DNA of 64,000 nt from Roseburia hominis (GTDB taxonomy: Bacteria > Bacillota > Clostridia > Lachnospirales > Lachnospiraceae). A program made the translations under genes and the position numbers. The notes under the pieces were generated by a model. It was not told the DNA's origin, made no database searches, and saw only the letters and a program-made list of their open reading frames with translations. Shown here one piece after another: positions 16,771 through 26,486 of this stretch. Every line of letters starts with the position of its first letter. The first letter of the stretch is position 1. The stretch is from the NCBI GenBank assembly GCA_021771815.1, contig JAETOE010000019.1, forward strand, positions 1-64,000. Reading direction: 5' to 3'.

Positions 16771-16798
16771 TTGACACCGGAAATGAAAGTATTATAAT
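16771..16798 (+). promoter_or_regulatory. Promoter of ilvE
   Basis: TTGACA and TATAAT are separated by 16 bp, both perfect consensus boxes. The ilvE start codon lies 44 nt beyond the -10, too close for a T-box leader. Confidence 0.8.
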
Positions 16799-16841
16799 TG
16801 GTTTCAAGAATTTTACATGTCGGGAAAGGAATGGTTGGAAA

Positions 16842-17906
16842 ATGGATATCAAGTTTGTAAAAAGAGACGTATTAAAGGAAAAACCGGATCAGAAGAATCT
16901 GGGATTCGGCAAGTATATGACGGATTACATGTTCGTTATGGATTGGACGAAGGAGGAGGGCTGGAAGGACGCGAGAATCGTTCCGGAAGGACCGATCACA
17001 CTGGAACCGGCATGTGTAACGCTGCATTATGCGCAGGAAACTTTCGAGGGCATGAAAGCTTACCGCACGGCAGAAGGGAAGATTCAGTTGTTTCGCCCGG
17101 AAATGAACGCTAAGAGAATGATCAATTCCAACGCGAGACTTTGTATGCCGGAGTTTCCGGTCGAGATGTTCGTGGAGGCTGTCAAGGCATTGGTGAAGGT
17201 CGAGGAGGACTGGGTTCCGTCAGAGCCGGAGACTTCCCTTTATATCCGTCCGTTCATGTTCGCAACAGAGTCGGCGCTCGGCGTACATATGGCTTCCGCC
17301 TATAAGTTTATGATTATCTGCTGTCCGGTCGGCGCTTATTATGCGGAGGGCATCAATCCGGTGAAGATTCTTGTCGAGGATGAACTTGTACGTGCCGTGA
17401 AGGGTGGTACAGGCTTCACCAAATGCGGCGGCAACTATGCGGGCTCTATTTTAGGCCAGGTAAAGGCGGAGAAGATGGGATATTCCCAGGTACTCTGGTT
17501 AGACGGAGAGCACCGCAAATACGTCGAGGAGGTCGGCACCATGAATATTATGTTCAAGATCGCAGGCGAGATCTACACGGCTCCGATCGAGGGTACGGTA
17601 CTTCCGGGTGTTACCAGAGATTCCATGATTCATTTGCTGAAAGACTGGGGCTATAAGGTAAACGAGACGAGATTATCCGTGGATGACCTGATGAAAGCGG
17701 GACATGACGGCACGCTTGAAGAGGTATTCGGAACAGGTACGGCGGCGGTCATCTCACCGGTCGGCGAGCTTCGTTACAGGGATGACGTCGTTACGATCAA
17801 TGATTTTAAGATCGGTGAGCTGACGCAGAAGCTTTACGACACCTTAACGGGAATCCAGTGGGGCAAACTCCCGGATAAGTACGGCTGGACGGTTCCGGTA
17901 GAATAA
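16842..17906 (+). CDS. ilvE: Branched-chain amino acid aminotransferase
   Basis: This 354-residue class IV PLP-dependent enzyme catalyses the last step of valine, leucine and isoleucine synthesis and the first step of their breakdown, using glutamate or 2-oxoglutarate. The PLP lysine is about Lys194 in GTGFTKCGGNYAGS. Other signature blocks are LHYAQETFEGMKAY, FRPEMNAKRM and FGTGTAAVISPVGEL. The long N-terminal frame upstream of 16842 is not used, because the promoter at 16771-16798 lies inside it and GAAAGGA precedes the ATG at 16842. It is probably co-transcribed with the small redox protein that follows. Confidence 0.95.
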   Translation: MDIKFVKRDVLKEKPDQKNLGFGKYMTDYMFVMDWTKEEGWKDARIVPEGPITLEPACVTLHYAQETFEGMKAYRTAEGKIQLFRPEMNAKRMINSNARLCMPEFPVEMFVEAVKALVKVEEDWVPSEPETSLYIRPFMFATESALGVHMASAYKFMIICCPVGAYYAEGINPVKILVEDELVRAVKGGTGFTKCGGNYAGSILGQVKAEKMGYSQVLWLDGEHRKYVEEVGTMNIMFKIAGEIYTAPIEGTVLPGVTRDSMIHLLKDWGYKVNETRLSVDDLMKAGHDGTLEEVFGTGTAAVISPVGELRYRDDVVTINDFKIGELTQKLYDTLTGIQWGKLPDKYGWTVPVE

Positions 17907-17923
17907 AATGGAGGCTGCATGGG

Positions 17924-18328
17924 ATGACGAAGAAGGAAAAGGCAATCGAATTACACGACAGAGGATTTAACTGTGCACAGGCAGTTGCATGTGCCTTTGC
18001 GGAAGAAATCGGAGTGCCGGAGGAAGTGTTATTCTCTGCCAGCGAGGGCTTCGGGCTTGGCATGGGAGGCATGGGAGCGACCTGCGGCGCGGTATCCGGT
18101 GCAGTGATGCTCGCAGGCTTTCGGAATAGCTGCGGCGATCCTTCTCATCCTGCGACCAAGGCTTCGACTTATCAGCTCACCCGCGCCATCACGGGAGAGT
18201 TCGGGCAGAAGAACGGCACGCTTGTCTGCAGGGAGTTGAAAGGCGTTGATACAGGCAGGGTGCTTAGAAGCTGCCCGGATTGTATCATGGACGCGGTAGA
18301 GCTTGCGGAGAAGATATTGAATTTATAG
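17924..18328 (+). CDS. C_GCAxxG_C_C family redox protein
   Basis: This 134-residue protein belongs to the C_GCAxxG_C_C family. It keeps the cysteine pattern FNCAQAV, ATCGAVSGAVM, a single Cys in LVCRELKG and the terminal CPDC. The family is common in anaerobes and is thought to be redox-active, but no reaction is established. It lies 17 bp after ilvE with no terminator between, so the two are probably one transcript. A strong terminator follows 59 bp after the stop. Confidence 0.88.
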   Translation: MTKKEKAIELHDRGFNCAQAVACAFAEEIGVPEEVLFSASEGFGLGMGGMGATCGAVSGAVMLAGFRNSCGDPSHPATKASTYQLTRAITGEFGQKNGTLVCRELKGVDTGRVLRSCPDCIMDAVELAEKILNL

Positions 18329-18387
18329 GATAGGCAGGACAAACAGAGACCGATAAGGTCATCGGATGTCAGAATGCTTTATACGAG

Positions 18388-18429
18388 ACTGTTATATTAA
18401 GGAAATTTCCTGATATAACAGTTTTTTTA
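18388..18429 (+). terminator. Rho-independent terminator of the ilvE transcript
   Basis: ACTGTTATAT pairs with ATATAACAGT, and the inner AGGAAATTTCCT extends the pairing. Seven T follow. Confidence 0.92.
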
Positions 18430-18694
18430 TGCGATAGGAAACCACGTCCCATCGCAGATAAATTGCCGTGCTTTGTGCTATCATACGAAGAAAACCGGGT
18501 TTCTATGCACATGGAATAGGGAAAATGCATAACAAACGAAAATAAAACGTCATGGAATTATATGGATTGCACAAAGAAAAGAGAAGGATTTTCAAGAAAG
18601 ACAGAAGGATATTGTATGTTCTTTGAAGGCTTCCGTTGCTATAATGCATATTGTAACAAGGAGTTACGAATATATTAAGGGAGGTTTTTGAAAC
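18430..18694 (+). promoter_or_regulatory. Upstream region of mglB with extended -10
   Basis: The gene-free stretch 18329-18694 holds the preceding terminator and then this promoter region. An extended -10 (TTGCTATAAT, TATAAT at 18640-18645) has no good -35 at 16-18 bp, as often seen at activated promoters. A near-palindrome AGAAAACCGGGTTTCT lies at 18489-18504 and could be an operator. The YesN-type regulator encoded downstream is the obvious candidate activator; this is inference. Confidence 0.45.
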
Positions 18695-19831
18695 ATGAAA
18701 AAGAAAGTAGTGAGTTTGATTCTTGCGGCGACAATGATCGCAACAATGGTAACAGGCTGCGGCGGCGGTTCAGATGAGCCGGCTGCAACGGACGGGGCGG
18801 CAACCACAGATGAAGCGGGAACTGCGGATGAAGCGACGCCGGCAACGGAGACAGGCGCGGCGGATGCGGCGGATGCAGCAGCGGATGCAGCAGGCGGAGA
18901 TTACGCGGATAAAGTGGTCGGCGTATGTATCTATCAGTTCTCCGATAACTTTATGACATTGTTCCGTACAGAACTTGAGAATTATCTGATTGCGCAGGGC
19001 TTCTCCAAGGATAACATCAAGATCGTAGACGGCGCGAACGATCAGGCGACACAGACAGGACAGATCGACAACTTTATCGCAGAGGGCGTTGACGTACTGA
19101 TTATCAACCCTGTAAACTCTTCCTCCGCCGAGACAATCACGGATAAGGTCGTAGCGGCAGAAATTCCTCTTGTATATATCAACCGCGAGCCGGATGCGTC
19201 CGAGGAGCAGAGATGGGCGGACAATAACTGGAACGTTACATACGTAGGATGTGATGCAAAGCAGTCCGGAACGATGCAGGGTGAATTGATTGCAGATCTT
19301 GGTCTTGAAACGGTTGACAAGAACGGCGACGGCAAGATTCAGTACATCATGGTAGAGGGCGACCCGGAGAATATTGATGCGCAGTATCGTACCGAATATT
19401 CCGTTAAGGCTCTTGAGGATGCAGGTTTTGAGGTAGAGTGTCTTACCGATCAGGTTGGAAACTGGCAGCAGGATCAGGCACAGCAGATCGTTGCAAACGC
19501 ACTTGGACAGTACGGTGATGACATCGAGGTCGTATTCTGTAACAACGATGCAATGGCACTCGGCGCATTACAGGCAATCCAGTCTGCAGGACGTACCGTA
19601 AACGAGGATATCTACCTTGTAGGTGTAGATGCATTATCGGAGGCTCTTGAGGATGTAATTGCAGGAACCATGACAGGAACCGTATTTAACGACCATTTTT
19701 CACAGTCCCACAGCGCGGCAGACGCAGCTATCAGATTTGTGAACGGTGAGACAAACGAGTATTACATTGGCTGTGATTACGTTAAAGTAACAACTGAAAA
19801 CGCACAGGAAGTCCTTGACATGGTAAAATAA
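18695..19831 (+). CDS. mglB: Galactose/glucose-type ABC transporter substrate-binding lipoprotein
   Basis: This 378-residue lipoprotein binds a hexose outside the cell and delivers it to MglC. The signal peptide ends in the lipobox MVTGC (Cys about 22). It is followed by an Ala/Asp-rich spacer to about residue 68 and a type I periplasmic-binding fold. The calcium loop DKNGDGKIQY (from about Asp208) is diagnostic for MglB-type galactose-binding proteins, as are FCNNDAMALGAL and VGVDAL. Galactose or methyl-galactoside is the expected ligand, though related sugars cannot be excluded. A hairpin separates it from mglA, consistent with higher expression of the binding protein. Confidence 0.92.
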   Translation: MKKKVVSLILAATMIATMVTGCGGGSDEPAATDGAATTDEAGTADEATPATETGAADAADAAADAAGGDYADKVVGVCIYQFSDNFMTLFRTELENYLIAQGFSKDNIKIVDGANDQATQTGQIDNFIAEGVDVLIINPVNSSSAETITDKVVAAEIPLVYINREPDASEEQRWADNNWNVTYVGCDAKQSGTMQGELIADLGLETVDKNGDGKIQYIMVEGDPENIDAQYRTEYSVKALEDAGFEVECLTDQVGNWQQDQAQQIVANALGQYGDDIEVVFCNNDAMALGALQAIQSAGRTVNEDIYLVGVDALSEALEDVIAGTMTGTVFNDHFSQSHSAADAAIRFVNGETNEYYIGCDYVKVTTENAQEVLDMVK

Positions 19832-19865
19832 TTGTCCATGGGATGAGCAATTATTTCAGTAAGAA

Positions 19866-19900
19866 AAGGTGCGGGTGTTCCGAAACGGCACCCGCACCTT
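19866..19900 (+). terminator. Hairpin between mglB and mglA
   Basis: AAGGTGCGGGTG and CACCCGCACCTT pair perfectly over 12 bp with an 11-nt loop. No U-tract follows, so it is more likely a stabilising or partly terminating structure that raises mglB over mglAC. Confidence 0.55.
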
Positions 19901-19989
19901 GTAATTCATGATAATAGAAGGTTCGCAAGGCGCACTTTCTATATATTTGCGGGAGCAAAGCCGCAAAGCGCGGTTAGGCTCTCCTGGAA

Positions 19990-20018
19990 TTGACAGTACA
20001 CAGTATGATCTGTATCAA
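19990..20018 (+). promoter_or_regulatory. Possible internal promoter before mglA
   Basis: TTGACA is followed after 17 bp by TATCAA, about 25 bp before the mglA start codon. The -10 box is imperfect, so this is a weak candidate for a secondary promoter after the mglB hairpin. Confidence 0.35.
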
Positions 20019-20043
20019 TATAGAGAATAAAAGGAGGAGAAAC

Positions 20044-21552
20044 ATGGCTGAGTACAAACTGGAGCTAAAGGGTGTCAGCAAATCCTTCCCCGGTGTCAAG
20101 GCGCTGGATAATGTACAGCTTTCCCTTCGCCCGGGAACCGTTCATGCGCTGATGGGAGAGAATGGTGCGGGAAAATCGACCCTGATGAAATGTCTCTTCG
20201 GCATTTATAAGATGGATGCGGGGGAAATTTATCTGGACGGTCAGAAGATTGAGGTGAATAATCCGGATGAGGCTATGAAGCACGGAATTGCAATGGTGCA
20301 TCAGGAACTGCAGCCCGTTCCGGCGAGAAGTGTCGCGGAGAATCTTTATCTGGGGAGATTCCCGACAAAGGATATCGGACCGATCAAGCTGATCGATCAC
20401 AAGACGATGTATGAAGAGACGGAGAAATGGTTAAAGGAAGTGAAGATGGACTTTGACCCGAAGGCGCAGCTTGGAACGCTTTCCGTCGGACAGATGCAGT
20501 CCGTCGAGATTGCGAAGGCTGTCTCCCAGCAGGCGAAGGTGGTTATCTTCGACGAGCCGACGTCCTCACTCTCCGATAACGAGGTCGAGGCATTGTTCCG
20601 CATTATGAACGACCTTCGCGATAAGGGCGTTACGATGGTATATATTTCCCACAAGATGGATGAGATCAAGCGGATCGCGGATGATATTACGGTCATGCGT
20701 GATGGTACATATGTAGGAACATGGCCGGCGGCAGAACTAAGCACCGATCAGATTATTGCAAAGATGGTCGGACGTGAGCTGACGAATGTATATCCGGCGA
20801 GGGAGAGTACGCCCGGTGAGGTCGTTATGGAGATCAAAAATCTGTGTTCCATTCACTCCAAGTCTTTTCAGGATGTGAGCTTTACCCTGCGCAAGGGGGA
20901 GATCCTCGGATTCGGCGGTCTGGTAGGAGCGCAGAGAACCGAGCTGATGGAAGGCATTTTCGGCATCCGCGGCGTTGCGTCGGGCGAGGTCTATATGCAC
21001 GGCAAGAAAGTAAAAATCAAGCACCCGATTGATGCGATGAATGCGGGAATCGGATTGATCACTGAGGACCGGCGAGGAAACGGTATCTTCGGCTGCCTTT
21101 CCATCAAGGATAATGTCGGTGTTTCCATATACAACAAGTATCTGAAGGCAAAGTTGATATTGGATCATAAGAAGATCAACCGCATTGTAGATGAGAGCAT
21201 CAAGAAGCTTTCCATCAAGACGCCGAGCATGAACGAGCACATTGCAAACCTTTCCGGCGGAAATCAGCAGAAGGTCATTATTTCCAGATGGCTGGCGAAC
21301 GATCCGGATGTTCTGATTATGGATGAACCTACCCGCGGAATTGACGTCGGTGCAAAGCATGAGATATACGAGATTATGAATGAACTGGCAAGTCAGGGTA
21401 AGGCGATTATCATGATTTCATCGGAAATGTCAGAGCTTCTGGGCATGGCGGACCGGGTCTGCGTCATGTGTAACGGAAAACTTACCGGCGAAATCGACCA
21501 GCCGGAAGAGATGACACAGGCAAAAGTCATGAGTTATGCGACGAAATTCTGA
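20044..21552 (+). CDS. mglA: Galactose-type ABC transporter ATP-binding protein
   Basis: This 502-residue protein has two ABC domains in tandem, as usual for MglA/RbsA-type sugar importers. The first has Walker A GENGAGKST, signature LSVGQMQ and Walker B VVIFDEPTSSL. The second has a degenerate Walker A (GGLVGAQRTE), the signature LSGGNQQKV and Walker B VLIMDEPTRGIDVG, a normal asymmetry of this family. It energises uptake through MglC. The ATG at 20044 follows AGGAGG; the in-frame extension to 19990 starts inside the putative promoter. Confidence 0.95.
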   Translation: MAEYKLELKGVSKSFPGVKALDNVQLSLRPGTVHALMGENGAGKSTLMKCLFGIYKMDAGEIYLDGQKIEVNNPDEAMKHGIAMVHQELQPVPARSVAENLYLGRFPTKDIGPIKLIDHKTMYEETEKWLKEVKMDFDPKAQLGTLSVGQMQSVEIAKAVSQQAKVVIFDEPTSSLSDNEVEALFRIMNDLRDKGVTMVYISHKMDEIKRIADDITVMRDGTYVGTWPAAELSTDQIIAKMVGRELTNVYPARESTPGEVVMEIKNLCSIHSKSFQDVSFTLRKGEILGFGGLVGAQRTELMEGIFGIRGVASGEVYMHGKKVKIKHPIDAMNAGIGLITEDRRGNGIFGCLSIKDNVGVSIYNKYLKAKLILDHKKINRIVDESIKKLSIKTPSMNEHIANLSGGNQQKVIISRWLANDPDVLIMDEPTRGIDVGAKHEIYEIMNELASQGKAIIMISSEMSELLGMADRVCVMCNGKLTGEIDQPEEMTQAKVMSYATKF

Positions 21553-21572
21553 TGAGATAGGAGGAGACGAAA

Positions 21573-22562
21573 ATGGGAAAGACAAACCAACAGAAAGTAA
21601 AGGATTTCTTGATTAACAACGGAGTTATCATTGTAATGTTCATTCTGGTCATCTACACCGGACTGACATCCAATAACTTCTTTACATCCAATAACCTGAT
21701 GAACATATTGATGAACATGAGCTCCAGGCTGGTGATCGCACTTGGTATTGCAGGCTGCGTTATCACCGCAGGCTGTGACCTCTCCGCAGGACGTATGATT
21801 GGTCTTGGCGCATGTATCTCGGGCGTATTACTGCAGCGTATCGACTATTCCGGCAAGTTCTTCCCGGATATGGAACCGCTGAATGTCGTCGTGGTTGCAT
21901 TGATCGCTATGCTGATCTGCGCGGCGTTCGGTACAGTGACAGGTTTCTTTATCGCGTACTTAAGCGTACCGCCGTTCATCGCGACGCTGGCAATGATGGA
22001 GATCGTATATGGTCTTGGATTGATCTTTACCGGCGCGACACCGCTCGGCGGTTATGTGAAGGAGTACACCAACGTTGCAAACGGTAAATTCCTCGGCATC
22101 AATTATCTCATCTGGATCGCGATTATCGTAGCAGTCGTGACATGGTTCATTTTCAACATGACGCGTCATGGAAAGTATATGTATGCGATCGGCGGGAATC
22201 CGCAGGCGGCAGAGGTTGCGGGTGTTCCAGTAAAGAAGACGCTGATTTTAATCTACATGAAAGCGGCGGCTATGTATGGGCTTGCAGGCTATATGCTCGG
22301 TGCAAAGGCGGGCGGAGCATCGGTTCAGACCGGATACGGCTATGAGATGGAAGCAATCGCAGCATGTACGATCGGCGGTGTATCTGTAACCGGCGGACGT
22401 GGTAAGGTATCTTCGGCAATTATCGGTGTTGCGGTATTTGAACTCTTAAAGGTAGCGCTGCAGTACCTCGGCGTCGATGCAAACGCGCAGTATGTCGCGA
22501 TCGGTATCGTAATCTTTATCGCGATTTCACTGGATATCAGAAAGTATATAGCAAAGAAATAA
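21573..22562 (+). CDS. mglC: Galactose-type ABC transporter permease
   Basis: This 329-residue membrane protein of the RbsC/MglC permease family forms the sugar channel. Hydrophobic segments run through the whole sequence. The family blocks SAGRMIGLGACISG, PPFIATLAMM, YAIGGNPQAAEVAGV and ACTIGGVSVTGGRGKV are all present. It starts 20 bp after mglA and is followed by a terminator, so the transport operon ends here and the sensor genes downstream form a separate unit or are reached by read-through. Confidence 0.95.
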   Translation: MGKTNQQKVKDFLINNGVIIVMFILVIYTGLTSNNFFTSNNLMNILMNMSSRLVIALGIAGCVITAGCDLSAGRMIGLGACISGVLLQRIDYSGKFFPDMEPLNVVVVALIAMLICAAFGTVTGFFIAYLSVPPFIATLAMMEIVYGLGLIFTGATPLGGYVKEYTNVANGKFLGINYLIWIAIIVAVVTWFIFNMTRHGKYMYAIGGNPQAAEVAGVPVKKTLILIYMKAAAMYGLAGYMLGAKAGGASVQTGYGYEMEAIAACTIGGVSVTGGRGKVSSAIIGVAVFELLKVALQYLGVDANAQYVAIGIVIFIAISLDIRKYIAKK

Positions 22563-22579
22563 AGGATATATTATAATAG

Positions 22580-22610
22580 ATAGCGGCTGGGGAAGACCAG
22601 CCGCTATTTT
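22580..22610 (+). terminator. Terminator after mglC
   Basis: ATAGCGGCTGG and CCAGCCGCTAT pair perfectly around GGAAGA and are followed by a short T run. It may allow some read-through into the sensor genes. Confidence 0.78.
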
Positions 22611-22629
22611 AAACTATGGAGGACTTTGT

Positions 22630-22941
22630 ATGTCAGTTGAGATGATCTTAGAGCAGGCAGGAATACCGCTGCTGCTGTTTGTCATTTGCGTTTATTATGG
22701 CGTCCGGCTGCTTGTGCTTAAGGATGCGGAGGCAATCCAGGGAAAGAACAGGGGACCGTTAAAGAAGCCCGAGGAATATGCTGTGGGCGCGGGAAAGCTG
22801 TTGCTTTTTTTTGCGGGGGCGACACTTCTGATGGCGATTTTGCTATTTATAAATATTTATGCGGCGGTTGTACAGATCGCTGTCTGTACGATCATTCTCG
22901 GTGTGCTCTGGAAGCGGCTGAATGATAAATACGGTGCATAA
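22630..22941 (+). CDS. Small membrane protein of unknown function
   Basis: This 103-residue protein has three hydrophobic segments: about residues 10-30, 54-74 and 77-95. The basic loop GKNRGPLKKPEEY between the first two resembles the loop of small clostridial membrane proteins, but I do not recognise a named family. It lies between the mglC terminator and the response regulator gene, with GGAGG before its ATG, and is probably the first gene of the sensor unit. A role in sugar sensing is possible only by position. Confidence 0.7.
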   Translation: MSVEMILEQAGIPLLLFVICVYYGVRLLVLKDAEAIQGKNRGPLKKPEEYAVGAGKLLLFFAGATLLMAILLFINIYAAVVQIAVCTIILGVLWKRLNDKYGA

Positions 22942-22974
22942 GGCGCGATACATCGAATGGAAGGATAGAAAAAT

Positions 22975-24621
22975 ATGAGTTTATATTCCGTGTTACTGGT
23001 AGATGACGAGGAAGAAGTATGCTCTGTCATTATGAAGAAGCTGGACTGGGAGAGCATGGGCTTTCGCATTGCAGGCTATGCGAGAAATGGAGTCGAGGCG
23101 CTTGAGATGGCGGAAGAACTGCAGATCGACGTCGTTATGACGGATATCAAGATGCCTTATATGGACGGGCTTACCCTGTGCCGAAAGTTAAAGGAGCAGT
23201 ACCGCAAAATTAAGGTCATCATCTTTTCGGGATTCGACGACTTCGAATATGCCAGGGAGGCAATCAAGCTCGAGGCGGAGGAGTATATCCTAAAGCCGAT
23301 CAATGCGAATGAGATTCGCGAGGTGTTCTCGCGCATCAAGGGAAATCTCGATAAAGAACTGGACGAGAAACGCAATATCGACAAGCTCCGGGAGTATTAT
23401 ATGGAAAGCCTGCCGCTTTTGCAGGAGAATTTTCTCGTGTCGCTTATTGACGGGCGGATCCCGGGAGATGCGATTGATACTTATGCGAGAAATTGCAGGC
23501 TTGCGCTAAACGGTCCGTATTATGTGGCGACGGTGCTTCATATCAGTACGTCGGACCCGGAGGAGGATGCGCTAAGCGATCCGTTCCTTCTGGCGGTATC
23601 GGTGAAGAAGCTGACGGAGGAGCAGCTTGCGGAAGGGGAGTACAACAGCAAGCTTGTGACCTACCTCGGGGACAGCATCGTAATCACTGAGCTTCCGGGC
23701 GAGGAGGCAATCACGCATTTTACCGATACGATGGATAAGATATGCAAGATGGCAAGGCGTGTCTGCAAGGCAAAGGTGACGGCGGGAATCGGTCATGTCT
23801 GCAAGAATCCGTGCGAGCTTCCGCTGTCTTATCAGGGGGCGAAGAACGCGGTTTCTTACCGCGTGCTCTACGGAAATACGCGTGCGATCAACATTGCGGA
23901 GATGGACCCGCAGGAAAATGCGGATATGCCGTGGGAGGAGCCGTATATACAGAGAATTCTAAAGAAAATCAAAATGGGCGAAGCAGAGCCGCTTAAGGAG
24001 GCAATCGCGGAATTTACAGCGGAGCTTTCCGGAAGCAAGATGTCCCTCCAGAAATATCAGATCTTGCTGATGGAGCTGATTACGGAGATGTTCCGCTTCG
24101 GCGCGAATAATCAGATAAATCTGGAGAAGATTTTCGGGGATAATAATGACATTTACACGCAGGCGATGCAGTTGGAGTCTCCCGAGGCATTGCGGGAATG
24201 GCTGAATGAAAGCTGTAAGAAGATGCAGATGGAGGTCATAAGCGAGCGGAGCGATACAACGAAGTCCTTTGTGGCGCGTGCCATTGAGTATGTGAAGGAG
24301 CACTATGCGGATACGGATCTCGGAATCGAGACGATCTGCGGCTACTTAAACGTGAGCGCCGCTTATTTTTCCACGGTCTTTAAGAAGGAGACGGGCAAGA
24401 CCTTTATCAATTACCTGACAGACTACAGGATGGAAACAGCGGTGGATATGCTTTTATCGAAAAATGAAAAGACGTATATTATCGCGGAAAGTGTTGGTTA
24501 TTCGGACCCGAATTATTTCAGCTATGTGTTCAAGAAGCAGTATGGCATGTCGCCGTCGAAATATAAAGCAAGCAGATCGGGCAGCGCCACAGGGGCAGAA
24601 CTGTCGTTGGATAAGGCATGA
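22975..24621 (+). CDS. YesN-type AraC-family response regulator
   Basis: This 548-residue regulator has an N-terminal receiver domain with the phospho-acceptor Asp57 (VVMTDIKMPYMDG), a long middle region (about 130-430), and a C-terminal AraC-type double helix-turn-helix (IETICGYLNVSAAYFSTVF and then ESVGYSDPNYFSYVFK). Such regulators normally activate sugar transport genes next to them, here most likely mglBAC. Its stop codon overlaps the start of the kinase gene (ATGA), so the two are translationally coupled. Confidence 0.93.
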   Translation: MSLYSVLLVDDEEEVCSVIMKKLDWESMGFRIAGYARNGVEALEMAEELQIDVVMTDIKMPYMDGLTLCRKLKEQYRKIKVIIFSGFDDFEYAREAIKLEAEEYILKPINANEIREVFSRIKGNLDKELDEKRNIDKLREYYMESLPLLQENFLVSLIDGRIPGDAIDTYARNCRLALNGPYYVATVLHISTSDPEEDALSDPFLLAVSVKKLTEEQLAEGEYNSKLVTYLGDSIVITELPGEEAITHFTDTMDKICKMARRVCKAKVTAGIGHVCKNPCELPLSYQGAKNAVSYRVLYGNTRAINIAEMDPQENADMPWEEPYIQRILKKIKMGEAEPLKEAIAEFTAELSGSKMSLQKYQILLMELITEMFRFGANNQINLEKIFGDNNDIYTQAMQLESPEALREWLNESCKKMQMEVISERSDTTKSFVARAIEYVKEHYADTDLGIETICGYLNVSAAYFSTVFKKETGKTFINYLTDYRMETAVDMLLSKNEKTYIIAESVGYSDPNYFSYVFKKQYGMSPSKYKASRSGSATGAELSLDKA

Positions 24622-26486
24622 AGACAAAGATAACAGAATGGAAAAAAATCTTAATTTCATATATCGCAAAGCATGTGAAGCCGCAGTCCATCCAGATGAC
24701 GATTTCACTCTCATTTACAATTGTCTCCGTCATCAGTATGGGTATTCTTGGCGTGTCGCTTTACAACCGCTTCGTCAATAAGATGCAGGATATGACGACG
24801 CAGAGCGCGGAACAGCTCTTAAATCAGACGGCAATCAATCTGGAGAGCTATCTGCGCAGTATGCGCCGTATCTCGGATGCGATGTACTATACGGTCATCA
24901 AGGACAAGGATCTGGCAACGGATACCTTTGAGGAGGAGATGAACCTTTTGTACGAGGCGAACAAGGATAATCTGATCAGTATCGCATGTTATACGAATGA
25001 CGGCAGACTTGTGGCGGCAACTCCGGTTGCCACGGAAAAGCCGGATTTAAATATCGTCGATCAGGAGTGGTTCACGGAGGCGGTCGGTCAGATGGAGAAC
25101 GTTCATTTTTCCACGCCGCATGTTCAGAATCTTTTTGATGATCCGAGCTACCGCTATTATTGGGTCGTGTCCTTAAGTCAGGCGGTCGAACTGACGAACT
25201 CCGGTAATTCAACGCTCGGCGTACTGCTTGTAGATATGAATTACAGCAGTATCGAGCAGCTTCTGACAAAGGCGAATACGGACAATTCTTCCGAGTATGT
25301 CTATCTGATGGACGGCAACGGGGAGTTGATCTATCACCCGAAGCAGATGTTAATTTACACGGATCTTTATCAGGAAAATAATCTTGCGGCAGCGGAATAT
25401 GAGGATGGCAGCAGGCAGGAGGAATTCTTAGGAGAGAAGCGTCTGGTGACGGTCAGGACGATCAGTTATACCGGGTGGAAAATCGTGAGCGTCGTGCCGA
25501 TGAGTGCATTTGATATGGGAATATCCGGTATGAGGTTTTTCGTGATTCTGCTCGTCGCACTGTGTATGCTGATGATCATCCTGCTCAACCAGCTTGTGTC
25601 TGCGCGGATCGCAAAGCCTCTGCAGCGGCTCAATGCGTCTGTCCGCGACTGGGAGTCCGGCAATATGAACCCCGATATCTATGTGGGAGGTTCGCTTGAG
25701 GTGGAGCATCTGGGACGGACGCTGCGGTCTACGGTAGCGCAGATTCAGGAGTTGATGCATGATATCCTTGTGGAGCAGGAGGAGAAGCGCAAGAGCGAAC
25801 TCGACGCTCTGCAATCACAGATCAATCCGCACTTTTTGTATAATACCTTAGACTCTATCGTCTGGATGATCGAGGGGGAGCACTATGAGGATGCGGTGTT
25901 TATGATCACACAGCTTGCGAGTCTGTTCCGTATCGCTTTAAGCCGTGGAAAGACGATTATCCGTATCGGGGACGAGATCATGCATGCAAGAAACTATATG
26001 AATATCCAGAAGGTACGCTACAAGAATATCTTCAGTGTAGATTTTTCGATCGATGAGACGATTCTGGATTGCTGTACCGTAAAGCTGGTGGTGCAGCCCC
26101 TTCTTGAAAATGCTATCTATTACGGAGTGGAGTGCATGGACGGCGACGGAGAAATTTCTGTCATCGGTTATCGCAGAGAAAATGATATATACATCGAAGT
26201 CAAAGACAACGGACTGGGTATGCCAAAGGAAACCGTCGACGCGCTGCTAAAGGAGAATAACCGCGTGCGTGGGAAGGGTTCCGGCGTAGGTCTGATCAAT
26301 GTACATAACCGCATCCGCCTGCGTTTCGGAAAGCCCTATGGTCTGGAGATTGAGAGTTGCCCGGACGAGGGAACTACGGTGCGTATTCATCTGCCGGATA
26401 TCACGTATTCCGCAGAGAATGTGGAGCTTTTCGAAGGAGGGAAACTAAAGGAGTTAAAGGAGGTAAAGCAGAATGAAGAAGAATAG
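24618..26486 (+). CDS. YesM/LytS-type sensor histidine kinase
   Basis: This 622-residue membrane kinase has transmembrane segments at about 27-48 and 300-322 that enclose a large extracytoplasmic Cache-like sensor domain. A HAMP segment follows, then the His_kinase block QINPHFLYNTLDS, with the phosphorylated His405, and an ATPase domain with LENAIYYGVE and DNGLGMP. It is the partner of the YesN regulator upstream. Two sugar-binding proteins are encoded directly downstream, the first overlapping it by 14 bp. This suggests that the kinase reads sugar through them instead of, or as well as, directly. Confidence 0.93.
   Translation: MKTKITEWKKILISYIAKHVKPQSIQMTISLSFTIVSVISMGILGVSLYNRFVNKMQDMTTQSAEQLLNQTAINLESYLRSMRRISDAMYYTVIKDKDLATDTFEEEMNLLYEANKDNLISIACYTNDGRLVAATPVATEKPDLNIVDQEWFTEAVGQMENVHFSTPHVQNLFDDPSYRYYWVVSLSQAVELTNSGNSTLGVLLVDMNYSSIEQLLTKANTDNSSEYVYLMDGNGELIYHPKQMLIYTDLYQENNLAAAEYEDGSRQEEFLGEKRLVTVRTISYTGWKIVSVVPMSAFDMGISGMRFFVILLVALCMLMIILLNQLVSARIAKPLQRLNASVRDWESGNMNPDIYVGGSLEVEHLGRTLRSTVAQIQELMHDILVEQEEKRKSELDALQSQINPHFLYNTLDSIVWMIEGEHYEDAVFMITQLASLFRIALSRGKTIIRIGDEIMHARNYMNIQKVRYKNIFSVDFSIDETILDCCTVKLVVQPLLENAIYYGVECMDGDGEISVIGYRRENDIYIEVKDNGLGMPKETVDALLKENNRVRGKGSGVGLINVHNRIRLRFGKPYGLEIESCPDEGTTVRIHLPDITYSAENVELFEGGKLKELKEVKQNEEE

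Noticed and set aside
16675-16841. T-box or other amino acid leader before ilvE
   Set aside because: Only about 40 nt lie between the consensus promoter and the start codon, too short for a T-box.
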